Below, piece by piece: positions 14,201 to 27,460 of a DNA stretch of 64,000 nucleotides (position 1 is its first letter; every line of letters begins with the position of its first letter). The stretch comes from Sorex araneus (taxonomy: Eukaryota; Chordata; Mammalia; Eulipotyphla; Soricidae): assembly GCF_027595985.1 (NCBI RefSeq), contig NC_073306.1:96236926-96300925 (forward strand), in the 5' to 3' direction. The notes below the pieces were generated by a model. The model ran no database searches and was not told the origin of the DNA. It saw only the letters and a program-made list of their open reading frames with translations. Made by a program: the position numbers and the translations under genes.

Positions 14201-15508
14201 AGCCTCATCATGAGTGATCCCTGAGCACAGAGCCAGAATAAGCCCTGAGCATCTCTGGGTGTGGCCCCCAGACAAAACAAAACAAAAGGATATACTGTGT
14301 ACTGCTAGTGGATAGCGTGGTTGACTGTAATAGATGTCCTCCTCTTCCATCTGCCTAATGCCCCTTTGCTTTCTCTGCCAACCCGAGGGCTTCTTGAAAC
14401 CAGAGCTGCTGGGCACTGAGTTCACCCACCTGGAGTTCGCCCGTAGGGTACAGCCCAAGGACCTAGGCCAGAAGATGTTGTACCGGGACCAGAACATGAA
14501 GGGCTGGTAATGCTCCCCTAGAACTGGGGCTCGTTTCCATGGCAACCAGACCCGTCCCTGAACAGCAGCAAAGTGGATGCTGGAGACAGGCCGGGCTGGG
14601 CACTGGGGGGTGTGGCCCTCCGAGGGCTGCATGGAAGGAGCCTGGCTCCCAGGGGAGGGCACAGTGATGCTTGGTGATGCCTCCTCTTCTTCTCTCCCCC
14701 AGGGCCTACAAAAGGATCCAGCGGGAGGATCTCAGGTTCCCTCTGGTCTGTGGGGAGGGCAAAAAGGTAAAGGCCCTGGCGAGGCGGGAGCGGCCTGTGT
14801 CAGAGGGAGAAGCCGTGGTGCCAGAGAGCCCAGGAGAGCCGCAGCAGCACCCCCTCTTCCTCTTCTCAGGCTCGAGTGATGGGTACCATCGGGGTGACCC
14901 GGGGCTTGGGCGACCACAATCTCAGGGTCTGCAGCTCCACCCTGCCCATTAAGCCCTTCCTCTCCTGCTTCCCAGAGGTGAGCCCAGGGGACCCTTCTTT
15001 GCCACACCTACCTTCCTGGGCGGTGCCCACCCTCTCCAGGTGCTCTCTCCACCCTCCCCTGCCGCAGGTGCAAGTGTACGACTTGGCACAGTACGAGCAC
15101 TGCCCTGATGATGTGCTAGTGCTGGGGACAGACGGGCTATGGGATGTCACCAGTGACTGCGAGGTGGCCGCCACTGTGGACAGGGTGCTGTCGGCCTATG
15201 AGCCCAATGACCCCAGCAGGTAGGGGATGTCTGGTGGCACGGGAATGAGCAGAGGCAGCATGGGGCAGAGGGGAGTCATGCTTGGGGACACATATGATGG
15301 CCTGTGCCTCCATCTTCCCCATGCATGTCATACATGAGTGTGCACATGTGCTCCTGGCAGGTACACGGCTCTGGCCCAAGCTCTGGTTCTAGGGGCCCGG
15401 GGCAACCCCCAGGACCGTGACTGGCGTCTCCCCAACAACAAGCTGGGTTCCGGGGATGACATCTCAGTCTTCGTCATCCCCTTGGGAGGGCCGTGCATTT
15501 ACTCGTGA
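10056..15508 (+). CDS. PPM1J: PPM1J, PP2C-family Ser/Thr protein phosphatase
   Basis: Ten coding exons join in phase to 1,500 nt (499 aa; human is about 505): 10056-10375, 11511-11625, 12272-12547, 12772-12884, 13116-13200, 14388-14506, 14703-14766, 14870-14977, 15068-15219, 15361-15508. All introns are GT/AG. The start MLSRVRCAVAHLV matches the recalled human N-terminus. PP2C metal-site motifs are present: FDGHAGG (D156), GDSR (272-275), DGLWD (422-426) and GSGDD (D483/D484). These bind Mn/Mg for phosphoserine/threonine hydrolysis. The proline-rich N-terminus (about residues 15-95) and the insert after the FDGHAGG exon (residues 190-215) are features of the PPM1H/J/M group. Family members are metal-dependent phosphatases; testis expression is reported for PPM1J. 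The frame is intact with no missing catalytic residue. The insert around residues 200-212 differs from human. Confidence 0.96.
13630..14290. repeat. SINEs in PPM1J intron 5
   Basis: An antisense copy at about 13630-13822 is followed by two degraded sense copies at about 13935-14090 and 14140-14290. The last ends about 100 bp before coding exon 6 (14388). The PPM1J coding exons themselves are repeat-free. Confidence 0.8.
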
Positions 15509-15669
15509 GGGGCTCAGCCCTGACCTTCCTGCCACCGTGCCAGCGTCTCCGTGCCTACCCTTTCCCTGGCCCAGATACTGAGTTGTTTCCCCAGCTTTCT
15601 TTGGTGGCAATGTAACTGAAGAAGGGGTGTCTGTGACACCCCAACATTACTGAACCTGAGCTACTGGCA

Positions 15670-15675
15670 AATAAA
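15670..15675 (+). terminator. PPM1J: PPM1J poly(A) signal
   Basis: AATAAA 162 nt after the stop codon, followed by a GT-rich stretch (gatgtgtgtctttattg). This gives a short 3' UTR, which is plausible for this gene. Confidence 0.85.
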
Positions 15676-18600
15676 CCAGATAGATAAAGATGTGTGTCTT
15701 TATTGACTTTGACTATGAACCAAAAAATGAGGACACGTTCTGGGAGTGATGGAAAGAATGCCAGGGTGGCTCTAAAAATCACTTCCCCTGGGATTTTTCT
15801 CGTACCCTCATTTCCTCTTGCTCTGTACACGCTCACCCACTTCCATTTACTCTTGGCTTCTACATCAGGAGCCCCAGCTCAAACCTTCCTGATCTTTCTT
15901 TGTTCCCTTCTCTGTCTTCTCCTCCCCTCCCCTCTCCCCCTAGCTTTCCCTCTTCTCTCCCCTTTTTATTTTTCTTGGGTCATTCCTGGCATTCCTGGCT
16001 TTACTCAGGGCTTCCTTCCGGTTCTGTGCTCAGGGATCAGCCCTAGCCTCTGTACTATATGTCCAGTCTACTTTCTTTTGCAGTGCGAGGGCTAGAACCC
16101 AGGGTGTGTGCGCTCCACCGCTGTACTACATCCTTCCTGACATTCAAAGCCCGGCTCCCTAGTGGTCTTCCGAACATCTTTGACATCCATAGGATTTCAG
16201 CCCGACCTGCCTCAGACTGAACTCATCACTTCCCTGTAAATCACTGGTTACTCTGGGGGTGGTTCCTCATCTCTCTGAGCACCCACTCAGCTGCTCATAT
16301 TCAAATGAGCAGCAGCCTCACATGTGAGTCCAGCCCCTTCCCTGGAGGGAGACAAAAGAAATCTCAGAGTTGGGTCATTTTTGGCTTCCATTTCTGTGCA
16401 TTAAGCTAATCAGGAATTTTGGGTTATGTGTTTTTAAAAAATATATATTTCCTATTTGTCACTTATCTCCACCTCCCCATGCCCTACTGCCCTTTTTTAT
16501 GCAGTATGTGTGTGTGTGGGGGGGGGGTAAGTGGGAGGTTTGTTCCATATTCATGGTGCTGAGGAGCTACTTCTGGCTCTGTGTTTAGGGGTCACTCTGG
16601 GCAGTTGGGGAATGAACTGGGGTTGACCATTTGCAACATAAGTGTCTCAGTCCCTGTGCTATCTGCCTGGCTTGCTTCCGTCCTTCACAGCAACCTCCTA
16701 ACCCCAATTGTAGTCCACACCCAAATATGGGCCAGCAGCCAGGACCACCTTCCAGAGAATGAACGAGTCTGTTACTCCCTTCTAAGAACATTTTGGTGGC
16801 TCCTCACTGTCACTAGACTAAAATAAGTGCACGGGTGTGGCACAGAGGCATGTTCACAGTCTGGCTTCTACTGCTGCCTTTTCGGTCCCTTTACTTCACA
16901 TCTTCGCTACCCCACCTCCGAACGGTTTCTGCAACTCCAAGCCTGTAGTATCTCTAGTACACTGGAAACTGACACATGACCTTATCTGGAACCCGTCACC
17001 TGTTCTTCAGGGCTGGGCACTGCCTTCTGAATTTTAGTTTCAGATTTTGAAACACCCGACCATGCTCAGGGCTTATTCCTGGCTCTGTGCTCAGGGATTG
17101 AACCCACTGGGGCTTCAATCCCTAGTGGTACTTGGGAGGCCATATGTGGCATCAGGGATTGAACTGGGGTTGGCCTTGTGCACAGCACGGACTCTCCCTG
17201 TGCTGTCTCTCCAACCCAACCTTCTGAATTTTAAAATATTGATTTTTTGGGGTGACATCTTGTGGTGCTCAGGCGTTACTCTCTGGCTCATCACTCAGGG
17301 GCCCAGGTCTCCCCTGGTGCAGGTTAGCCCTTTGTGCTGCTCCCTGCTCCCGTCTCACCTTCTAGATTTTGTTTTCTATTGGGAATTGGCAGTTAAAACT
17401 AGGGATCAGTAGGTAGGACACTATAGCACTGTCATCCTGTTGTTCATCGATTTGCTCAAGCGGGCACCAGTAACATCTCCATTGTGAGACTTATTACTGT
17501 TTTTGGCATATCGAATATGCCACGGGTAGCTTGCCAGGCTCTGCTGTGTGGGCGGGATACTCTCAGTAGCTTGCCTAGATTAAGTCCTTGCCACTACATA
17601 TGGTCCCTAGAGCCCATCAGGAATGATCCTTAAGCGCAGAGTCGGGCAAGCCCTGAGTACAGATAAGTATGCCCCAGCCCCCCAAAAAGGCAGGGGTTCT
17701 AGAGTTCTGCATATAGGCTCTGGTGCCAGACCCAATACTTAATTTCCTTCTGCTTCTCAGAAAAAAAAATAGTATCTCCAAAGGTAGTACTAAAGTAGTT
17801 CATGTAGCCAGTGGTATAATAAAGGTTCTCTTTATTAGCTCTCTTTAAGTTGCCTGGTTTCCAAATTTAGACTGCAAGTTCTTTGAAGGCAGAAATCAAT
17901 GTGAATTGAGTGACACAGCTCTCAGTTCATATTCAATAAATATTTGTTGAGCCAATTAAGAGACCCACACCACTCTCAGCTGTTTCCTCATAAAACGTAT
18001 GACTTGTGCTTCAGATCTTTAAAGTTGATGGGACCAGAGAGATAGTACAGGGGGTAGGGCATTTGCCTCGCACATTGCCAACCCAGGTTCGGTCCCCGAC
18101 ATCCTGCATGGTACCCCAAGTACCACCAGGAGTAGTGATTATTGCATGCAGAGCCAGGTGTGGCCCTAAATCCTCCTCCAAAAAACAAAAAATAAAGTCG
18201 AGGAGCTGGAGCAATAGCACAGTGGGTAGGGCATTTACCTTGCACGCGGCTGATCCGAGTTCGATTCCCAGCATCCCATATGGTCCCCCAAGCACCGCCA
18301 AGAGTAACTCCTGAGTTCATGAGCCAGTAGTAACCGCTGTGCATTGCTGGGTATGACCCAAAAGCAAAAAAAATTAAGTCGATATGACTTCTAACTTGAA
18401 TTTATTCAGCAAGTATTGAAAGTCACATTCTTTGCTGGACGGTGGTCAAAGGAAGGGGGAAGAGCATAGAGGTAGCTGGAAAGGCACAGGCTAAGTTTCT
18501 GATCCTTCTGTGCAAGCTGTAAAACATTGGACAAGCTATTTAACCTCTCTGAGCCTCCATTTCCCTAGACCAAAGATCTGGAATGAGTATTTTCTTTTTT

Positions 18601-18840
18601 CTTTTTGTGGCACCCATGCCCCACAGCCAGCCAGGGAGTAAGATGAGAGCATCGCCGAATGTGGCTCAAAGAAAAAAAAAAGCAGCATATTTTTAATAAT
18701 AGATTCTTCGAGCTGGGCCAAGGTAGAGAGGTTAAAGGATCCCTGGAGGCCCAGGTTCAATCTCCAGCATCTGCTGGGAGCAACCCCCGAGCACCGCAGG
18801 GAGTGGCCCCAAATAAATAAACACAAAACTCCTGGAGACG
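15676..18840. repeat. PPM1J-RHOC intergenic repeats
   Basis: Antisense SINEs lie at about 15962-16140, 16510-16680, 17050-17225 and partial 17238-17345. Sense SINEs lie at 18030-18200 and 18198-18375, with a degraded copy at about 18595-18830. A truncated second-type SINE is at 17424-17577. An old L2/MIR-like tail ('ttcaataaatatttgttgag') is at about 17830-17960. A MIR fragment ('aacctctctgagcctc' core) is at about 18495-18580. No coding exon is seen. Confidence 0.75.
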
Positions 18841-18879
18841 AGGGTGAGGGTGGGCGTCTTTCCCATCCGTCCATCCGTC

Positions 18880-19980
18880 CACCTTCCCAGCTCCACGTCC
18901 ACGTCCACGCCGCGGTGGCGGCCTGGTCCGCCTCCCGCGGTCCCAGGTCAGGTAAGCACGGGCGGCGGGCCGGCCACGAGAGGGCAGCAGCGGCCCTTTG
19001 CTCACCCCACTCCTAGCGCCTCTCCACTTTCCAGACGTCTGTCCGCCAGGAGGGCGGGGCAGCGGCAGAGTAGCGGGGGTCCCGCCACCCCCTCTCCTAC
19101 TGTTCCCGACTCCAGGGACCCGCGACGGGACAGCGGGCGGAGCCAAGGACGCCTCGTCCCGGGATCGACCCTCTGGCCCTGTCCCGGGACCGACCCTCTC
19201 GCCCTGACCCTCTGGCCCCGCCCATGCCCCTTGGCCCCGCCCCAGGGCCGCCCACCGCCCCGCCCCATCATTTGGCCCCGCCCTGGGACCGCCCCTCCGA
19301 CCCCGCCCGTGCTCTTTGGCCCCGCCCCGCCCCTGTCCCCGCCCTGCCCCCGCCCTGCCCCCGCCGTGGCGCCGGAGGAGGGCGGGCGGCCCCTCTGGTC
19401 AGTCTCTGCCTTGGACACCGGCCGCTCAACTGGAGGCGGCGGAGCGGAAGGTACCCCGGGTCCGGGACGGGGGGCGGCGGGGAGGCCCGGGAACTCTCCT
19501 CGGGGGCGGGCACTGTCCCCCTTGCCGCCGGCCGGGGGGCTCGGTCCGGCGAGCTGACCGCGGCGTCCTGGCTGTGCCTGCGCCCGCCCGGCCCCGCCGC
19601 CTGCGCCTTGTGGCCAGGGGTCCCCGGAAGCTGTCCCATGGGAACCCGACCCCAGCCCCTCTTCTCCCGGCGTCAAAACCCGGGCCCGGGTGGACCTGGG
19701 CGGGGCGAGGAAATCCCCCACCCCTACCGGGTCGGGGCCGGGGGACCGCTGGAACCGGGCCGGGCGTGGCCGCCGGGACGGCCGGTGCTCGCCGAGGCTG
19801 GACGCCGCCCGGACGTGCCCGGGGCGCCTCCCGCCCAGCGCCGGACTCGGGGCTTCCGTCGCCGCCTCCCCCAGTGCCCTGCAGGGCGCGGGCCACGCGT
19901 GCTGCCCGCAGCGGTCACCGCCCCCGCCCACCGGGGCCTCCAGCCGGGCTCGTGCAGTCGCACTCCGCGCCGGGGGCTTC
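18880..19980 (+). promoter_or_regulatory. RHOC: RHOC CpG island promoter with candidate 5' UTR exons
   Basis: A CpG-dense block of about 1.1 kb lies 2.7 kb upstream of the RHOC start codon. It contains repeated 'ggccccgcccc' boxes at about 19209-19370. Two strong donor-like sites may end alternative noncoding first exons: 18951|gtaagc and 19450|gtaccc. The coding exon opens with an acceptor at 21621-21622, giving 8 nt of 5' UTR before the ATG, so a spliced leader is needed. Which donor is used cannot be told from sequence alone. Confidence 0.75.
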
Positions 19981-21480
19981 TCACCTGAGCGGTTTCCAGG
20001 GCTCCCCCTTCGTAAGGTTGGGCTCCACTTTGGAAGGGATCAGCCAGCAGGGTGGATGCTTCTTGCCTGCTTTGGGGGTTCAAGATGAGCCCCCCCCCCC
20101 GTTTTTGGTGGGAAGAATGTGGTTGTGTACTTTCAGCTCCTATAAATTCCCTCTGACTCACGCACTTCCCCTGGTCCCGGTGTGTGCGCGCAGGGGAAGA
20201 GGGGGCCCTGGGCTGGAGCAGCGGCGTCTGGAGCCGTGTTTGTCTCCTGAGGAGTGGAGGGGGTGGCCTGTGGGAAGTTAAGCAGCCCCGTTTGACAGGA
20301 TGTGGGACGGAGGAAGCGCCAGGTCTGGAGCGAGATCGGGTTACGTCCCGGCTTCTGGGCTGCTCCCAGCCTGGAGGTGCCGGACTGCATCGAGCTCCTC
20401 CCAGCCCACTGCCAGCTCCTTCCCCCTTCCCAAAAGTCTGGCCCCATCTCTTCCTCCCAGCCCAGTCCCCGAGGCACTTCAGCCGGCCGAGGAAGTGGGG
20501 CTGGGCAGGGGTCTATGATCTGGGTGGGGATTGGGGTGGGAGACCCGACCCAGGGAACTCGGGGAAGCTGAGTCACAGGGAGGGGTGGGCGGTGCCTTGG
20601 GTGAGCTGGAGAAGGGGCTGTTCCAGGGAGTGGGTGGTGAGTCCCACTGACTTAGTCTCCGGCTCTGCTCCCTCCCTACAGTGTGGTCATTGTCCCCGCG
20701 TGAGGCTGAGTGACCCAGTGTTGCCGCCAGGCCCAGGTGGGGGGGGGATGCCCAAGGGCAGGCTGTGGGCACAGCAGGGACTGAGCTTCCTTTGTGGGAC
20801 TTGGGGGGCTGGGATGTGTGGACCAGGGAAGCCTCTGCCACTGCCCTGTCTGGGTTTCCCTGTGCCACTCTCCTTCCTCCCCCACCGCCCAGCGATGTGT
20901 AGAAAGAGCATCAGGGCTTCCGGGCCCTCCCCGACTTGGCCTGCCACTGCTGCTGCCCCTTTGGTCCAAGTAGGAAGCACCTGACCTACCTGCCGTTGGG
21001 CTTCTGAAGACCAAGAAAGAATTTGTTGGTTTGTTTGGGCCACACTCAGTGGTGCTTGGGGAACACACACCAGGCCACCTGCATGCAAAGCGTGCTGGAA
21101 CTCTCACCAGCCTGTAGAACTCTCACCCATGGAGATGACTTCTGGCCACATGCCCAGCATAGTACCCAGCACGTCAGGGCTCCCGAAGGTCCCTGGTACT
21201 GGCCTCTCCGTCCTGTGTGGGGCGCAGATTCCTGCTCAGGATAGCGCCTCAGCAACACCCAGCAGCATCCTGATGAACGAAGTCTGATGGTGCCGGTGGG
21301 CTCTGAAGTCAGGCTGGCGGGGTGGCTGCAGACGGACATGCCTATACTTGGGTCTGAGCTTTGCGCAGCCCTGCGGGGGGGGGGGGGGGCAGGGACCAGG
21401 GCTGGGAGAGGGCTCCTTTGGGGGGCTCTTTCCCCTCCACTTCAGCATTCTGGAACATCAGGGGGGCAGCGTGCAACTAG

Positions 21481-23645
<2,165 letters not shown>

Positions 23646-24034
23646 GGGCCCCAGACCCCCCACTTCTCACTAGCCCTCTGTTCACGGGGATGTAGGAAGG
23701 CCCCGTAACCCCAGCCTCACTGTCTTGGGGCTCCATGCCCAAGGCACCCTTTTCCAGTTCCCTCTGCCAGGGACTGTATGGCATTTGGCCAGCTCCCCGG
23801 CCCCCTCGGGCAGGCAGTGGGGGGTCCTTACTCTGCCCTGGCCACAGGTGGGCACCTTCATCCCTTTGGCCTTCTGGAGGATCACCACACACCAGCACTT
23901 TATATGTTTCCAGCTCCCAGCAGTGGGTGGGGTGGGGGACACAACGGTGGAATGGAGCCCACCCCCCCACCCCTGTCCCCCTGGCGTTGGACAGGGGCCT
24001 GGCCTGGCCTCTGGCTGTCCTTCACGGGAGGCTG

Positions 24035-24040
24035 AATAAA
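24035..24040 (+). terminator. RHOC: RHOC poly(A) signal
   Basis: AATAAA 390 nt after the RHOC stop, followed by a TGTGTGGCACTTGCTGTCTGTC GU-rich element. It is the only canonical signal in this interval. Confidence 0.9.
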
Positions 24041-24443
24041 GGCTGCCAGGCTCCAACATGTGTGGCACTTGCTGTCTGTCCGGGCCCTGTCTGGGCTGCG
24101 AGCCTGGAGTCCGTCACCTCATTTCCAAGTGGCTGGCAGTGTGTGTGGGGGGGGGCAAGCGTGGGGAGGCAGGACTGAGGCAGACAGGGTGGAGACTGGG
24201 CCAGGATGAGGTCACACCTGGCACAGGGCCTGGGGGGGGCGGGTGAGGGGAGTGGTCTGGAGCTAGGCTAAACTTTGAAGCCTGTGGGTGGCTGCCCCGC
24301 TGCCTCCCAGTGGCCTGGGAGCTTCTGGGCTGAATAGGACTGAGCCCCACGCCCCTCCCAGGACCAGCTGGGCAGGAGGGGGGGGGGGGACCAGGCTGAG
24401 AAGACAGGGAGACTTTGGCAGAGATAAGACTTTGTTTTCAGGT

Positions 24444-24449
24444 TTTCTT
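24444..24449 (-). terminator. MOV10: Candidate noncanonical MOV10 poly(A) signal
   Basis: No AATAAA or ATTAAA occurs on the minus strand between the MOV10 stop (24650) and the RHOC poly(A) signal. The best hexamer is AAGAAA here, 200 nt after the stop. This is a weak candidate only. Confidence 0.3.
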
Positions 24450-24649
24450 CCTCTTCCCCCTTTGTTAGCAGCAGCTTGTCCGAGTCACCCCTCAGGGCGG
24501 GGCAGGAATGGCTCTGGCTGTAAACGCCTTCCCCAGCCTCTGGGTCATTCCCCGGGAGGGGGTGCTGGGCGGGTGGGTGGGCTGGGGTGCTGGTGCAGGG
24601 TAGGGCACTTAAGGCTTGGCTGGCATGAGAAGGTGGGTGGGCACTGTCC

Positions 24650-27422
24650 TCAGAGCTCATTTCTCCACTCGGGCTCCACCTGCGCAGACAGGCCATCTTC
24701 CCCCTCCCGCTCTCGGGGCCCTGGAGAGAAAGAGGGTGAGTTCCACGACGCTCGGCTGGCCTCGGCCACTCCTCCACACCCCACTGTACCTGAGGTAGAG
24801 GCGCTGAGCTTGCTCAGGTCTTCAAGTAAGTTCTGTCCCTGCTGCAGGTCCAGCTTGGCAGGGAAGGGGCACCCAGTATACCCCCCATTTTCTTTACAGA
24901 ACTCCAGGAATCTGTAGGGTACAGGGATAGTCACACCCAGCTGCAGAGGCCCCCACCACAGGCTGGGGCTCTGGGCCCTGTATGTGGGCACTGCTCATGG
25001 GCGAGGGGGCACTGAGAGCAGCAGGAGGGCCGGTGCGGGGGGTGGGGGGGCGCTCACACTTTCCAGTCGTGGTCGTGGCCCAGGAGGAGCGGGTTGCCCA
25101 CCACGATGAGCAGAGCCTTAGCCCGGGTCACAGCCACATTGAACCTCTGGAAGGAAGAAGTGGCGGGGTCACAGGCGGGGCGGCTGGAAGGATGTGTTCC
25201 CGCCACCAGCCAGCCCGCAGACCTTGGGGTTCTTTAGGAAACCCAGGTTAAAGTCCAGGTCCAGTTGCACAAAGTTCTGGCTGCTGCGCACGGTGGAGAT
25301 GAGGATGACGCTGCGCTCCTGGCCCTGGAACTCTTCCACGGAGCCCACCTGCGGAGAGAGGCAGGGCCTGAGGCCAGGGTCCCAGGACCCCTGACAGGCA
25401 GAGGGCTGCGCCCTGGAGAGCTCAGAGCGCAGGGCAGCATACTGTCCTTGCAACGCTCCTGAGGATGGGCACTGGGGTCTTGTTAGCGGAGTCCCACTCT
25501 GGGCCAGACCCAGACCCGCAGAGAGGGAACTGGCCAGAGGGGCCTCTAGCTGGAAGCCCGCAGCGATCACCTGGGGCGCTGTAAGAAATACCTGGGCCCT
25601 GACTCTTTCCCCCAGATAACCACGCCAACAGTTTGGGCGGGGCGCTGGCACTGGTGCAAGGCAAAGCTCTCCATAAGATTCTTATCTGCAGCCTAGCTGC
25701 GGGCTGGGTAGGAGCGGGGAGGGCAGAGGTGCGGTCACATGACGAGGCAGGCAGCCCTGGAGCTTGGACTTTATCCCCAGGACACAGTACACAGAGCAAC
25801 CCAATCCCACAGATTGTATGGGGTAATGGCTAAACACTCAGGCTTCCGGTCCCTAGGAGGGGGGCCTGGTGGGCAAAATGAGGAATCTAAGGCAGGGAGA
25901 GAAGACGAAGGAATGGGAGTTGACGGTGGAATGGGCTGGGCAGGGCACCTGCATGTGGGAGACCCCAGTTCATTGCCACGGGGTGTGACCCTCAAGCATA
26001 GAGCCGGGTGCTCTCTGAGCACCACCAGGTAAAGGAAAGAGGGAGGAGGGTCACCTTCAGCTCCTTGATGTCATCCATGCCTCGCAGCTCCTTGTCCAGC
26101 TTAGTGATGCAGTACCGGATTTTCTCCACCTGGAAGGTGGGCGCAGGGACCTTCTGTCATGCCCCCTCCCCAGTGCATGGAGGAGCCAGGTGGGAGGGAG
26201 GGCAGTGACCTCGGAGCCTGGAGCTCCTCAAGGCCCCCCCACCCTCGAGGGGAACCAAGGGCTGACCTGCTTCCGGTAAGGGGAAATGATGCCCACATTT
26301 CGCGGGCTCAGGCGAGCCTTGCCCTTCTTGGAGGAAGGGGCCAGGAGCTGCTTCACGTAGGAAATCACCGTGGACGCCTCTTCAGGGTTGAAGAAGGACG
26401 GACTGTTGCCCTCACGCTCGTCCTTGCCCATGACGCCGTGGAAGATGATGGGGAAGCCCTGGCCGTCAGGGGAGGGGGGCAGGGGCCCTCAGCAGTGCTG
26501 CCCCTCCAGCCCTCCCCCACCTCAGCCTGCCCAACCGGGGGAGGGGATAAAGGGGGGGACTGGTGGGCCTCTGCCCAGCCGCACCTTCTGGGGCAGCCCC
26601 TCCCAGCTGCAGAAACGCTCTCGGTCCATTTTGTCTGCACAGGCCTGCAGCTCCTGGTCATAGTAGAGCTGGTTGGGGGTGTCCAGGATGGTGGGGTGAG
26701 ACCTGGCACGAGAACAGTGGACCAGGAGCTAGAGGATCCTTCTGTCCTTGTCCTCAGCCGCTCCCACTTCCTGCGCTGGGCCCAGTGTCCTCTCGCCTGG
26801 CACACTGACCACACACACCACCAACAGTCACACCCAGCTCACTAGTTTAATGTAGTTTAATGATCAGGGACCCAGAACAAGACCCAAGAATGGACTCTCA
26901 CTATTATCTGATGAGCTTTACTGCAAAAATATGAAATATACAACACAGGAAGTCTCAGCTGCAACCACCAAACTCTGTGACATGCCAGCCAAGGAGGTTG
27001 GTGTGGGTATGGTGCAGGTGAGGGGTGGAGTATGGGGACACTGGTGGAAGCTGACACTGGTGGTGGGATTGGTGTTAAAATACTACATGCAAAAAAAAAT
27101 GCTTAAAATTCAACTATAATTCAGAACTCAACTGTCATTGTCACTGTCACTGTCATCCCGTTGCTCATCGATTTGCTCGAGCAGGCTCCAGTAACGTCTT
27201 CATTGTGAGACTTGTTACTGTTTTTGGCAGATCAAATACACCACAGGGAGCTTGTCAGGCTCTACCGTGCGGGCGGGATACTCTCAGTAGCTTGCCAGGC
27301 TCTCTGAGAGGGATGGAGGAATCGAACCCGGGTCGGCTGCATGCAAGGCAAACTCCCGCTGTGCTATCACTCCAGCCTCAGAACTCAACTATCAACTGTA
27401 AATCAGTTATTTAAAAATTATG

Positions 27423-27460
<38 letters not shown>

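Noticed and set aside
19002-20281. Long frames of 237-321 residues on both strands
   Set aside because: They lie in the RHOC CpG island, overlap each other in several frames and show only low-complexity Pro/Arg/Gly sequence.
27205-27414. tRNA gene-like sequence in the SINE heads (GGGTTCGATTCC box B)
   Set aside because: The head is tRNA-derived but lacks a complete cloverleaf and is always attached to a SINE body, so it is a SINE promoter and not a tRNA gene.
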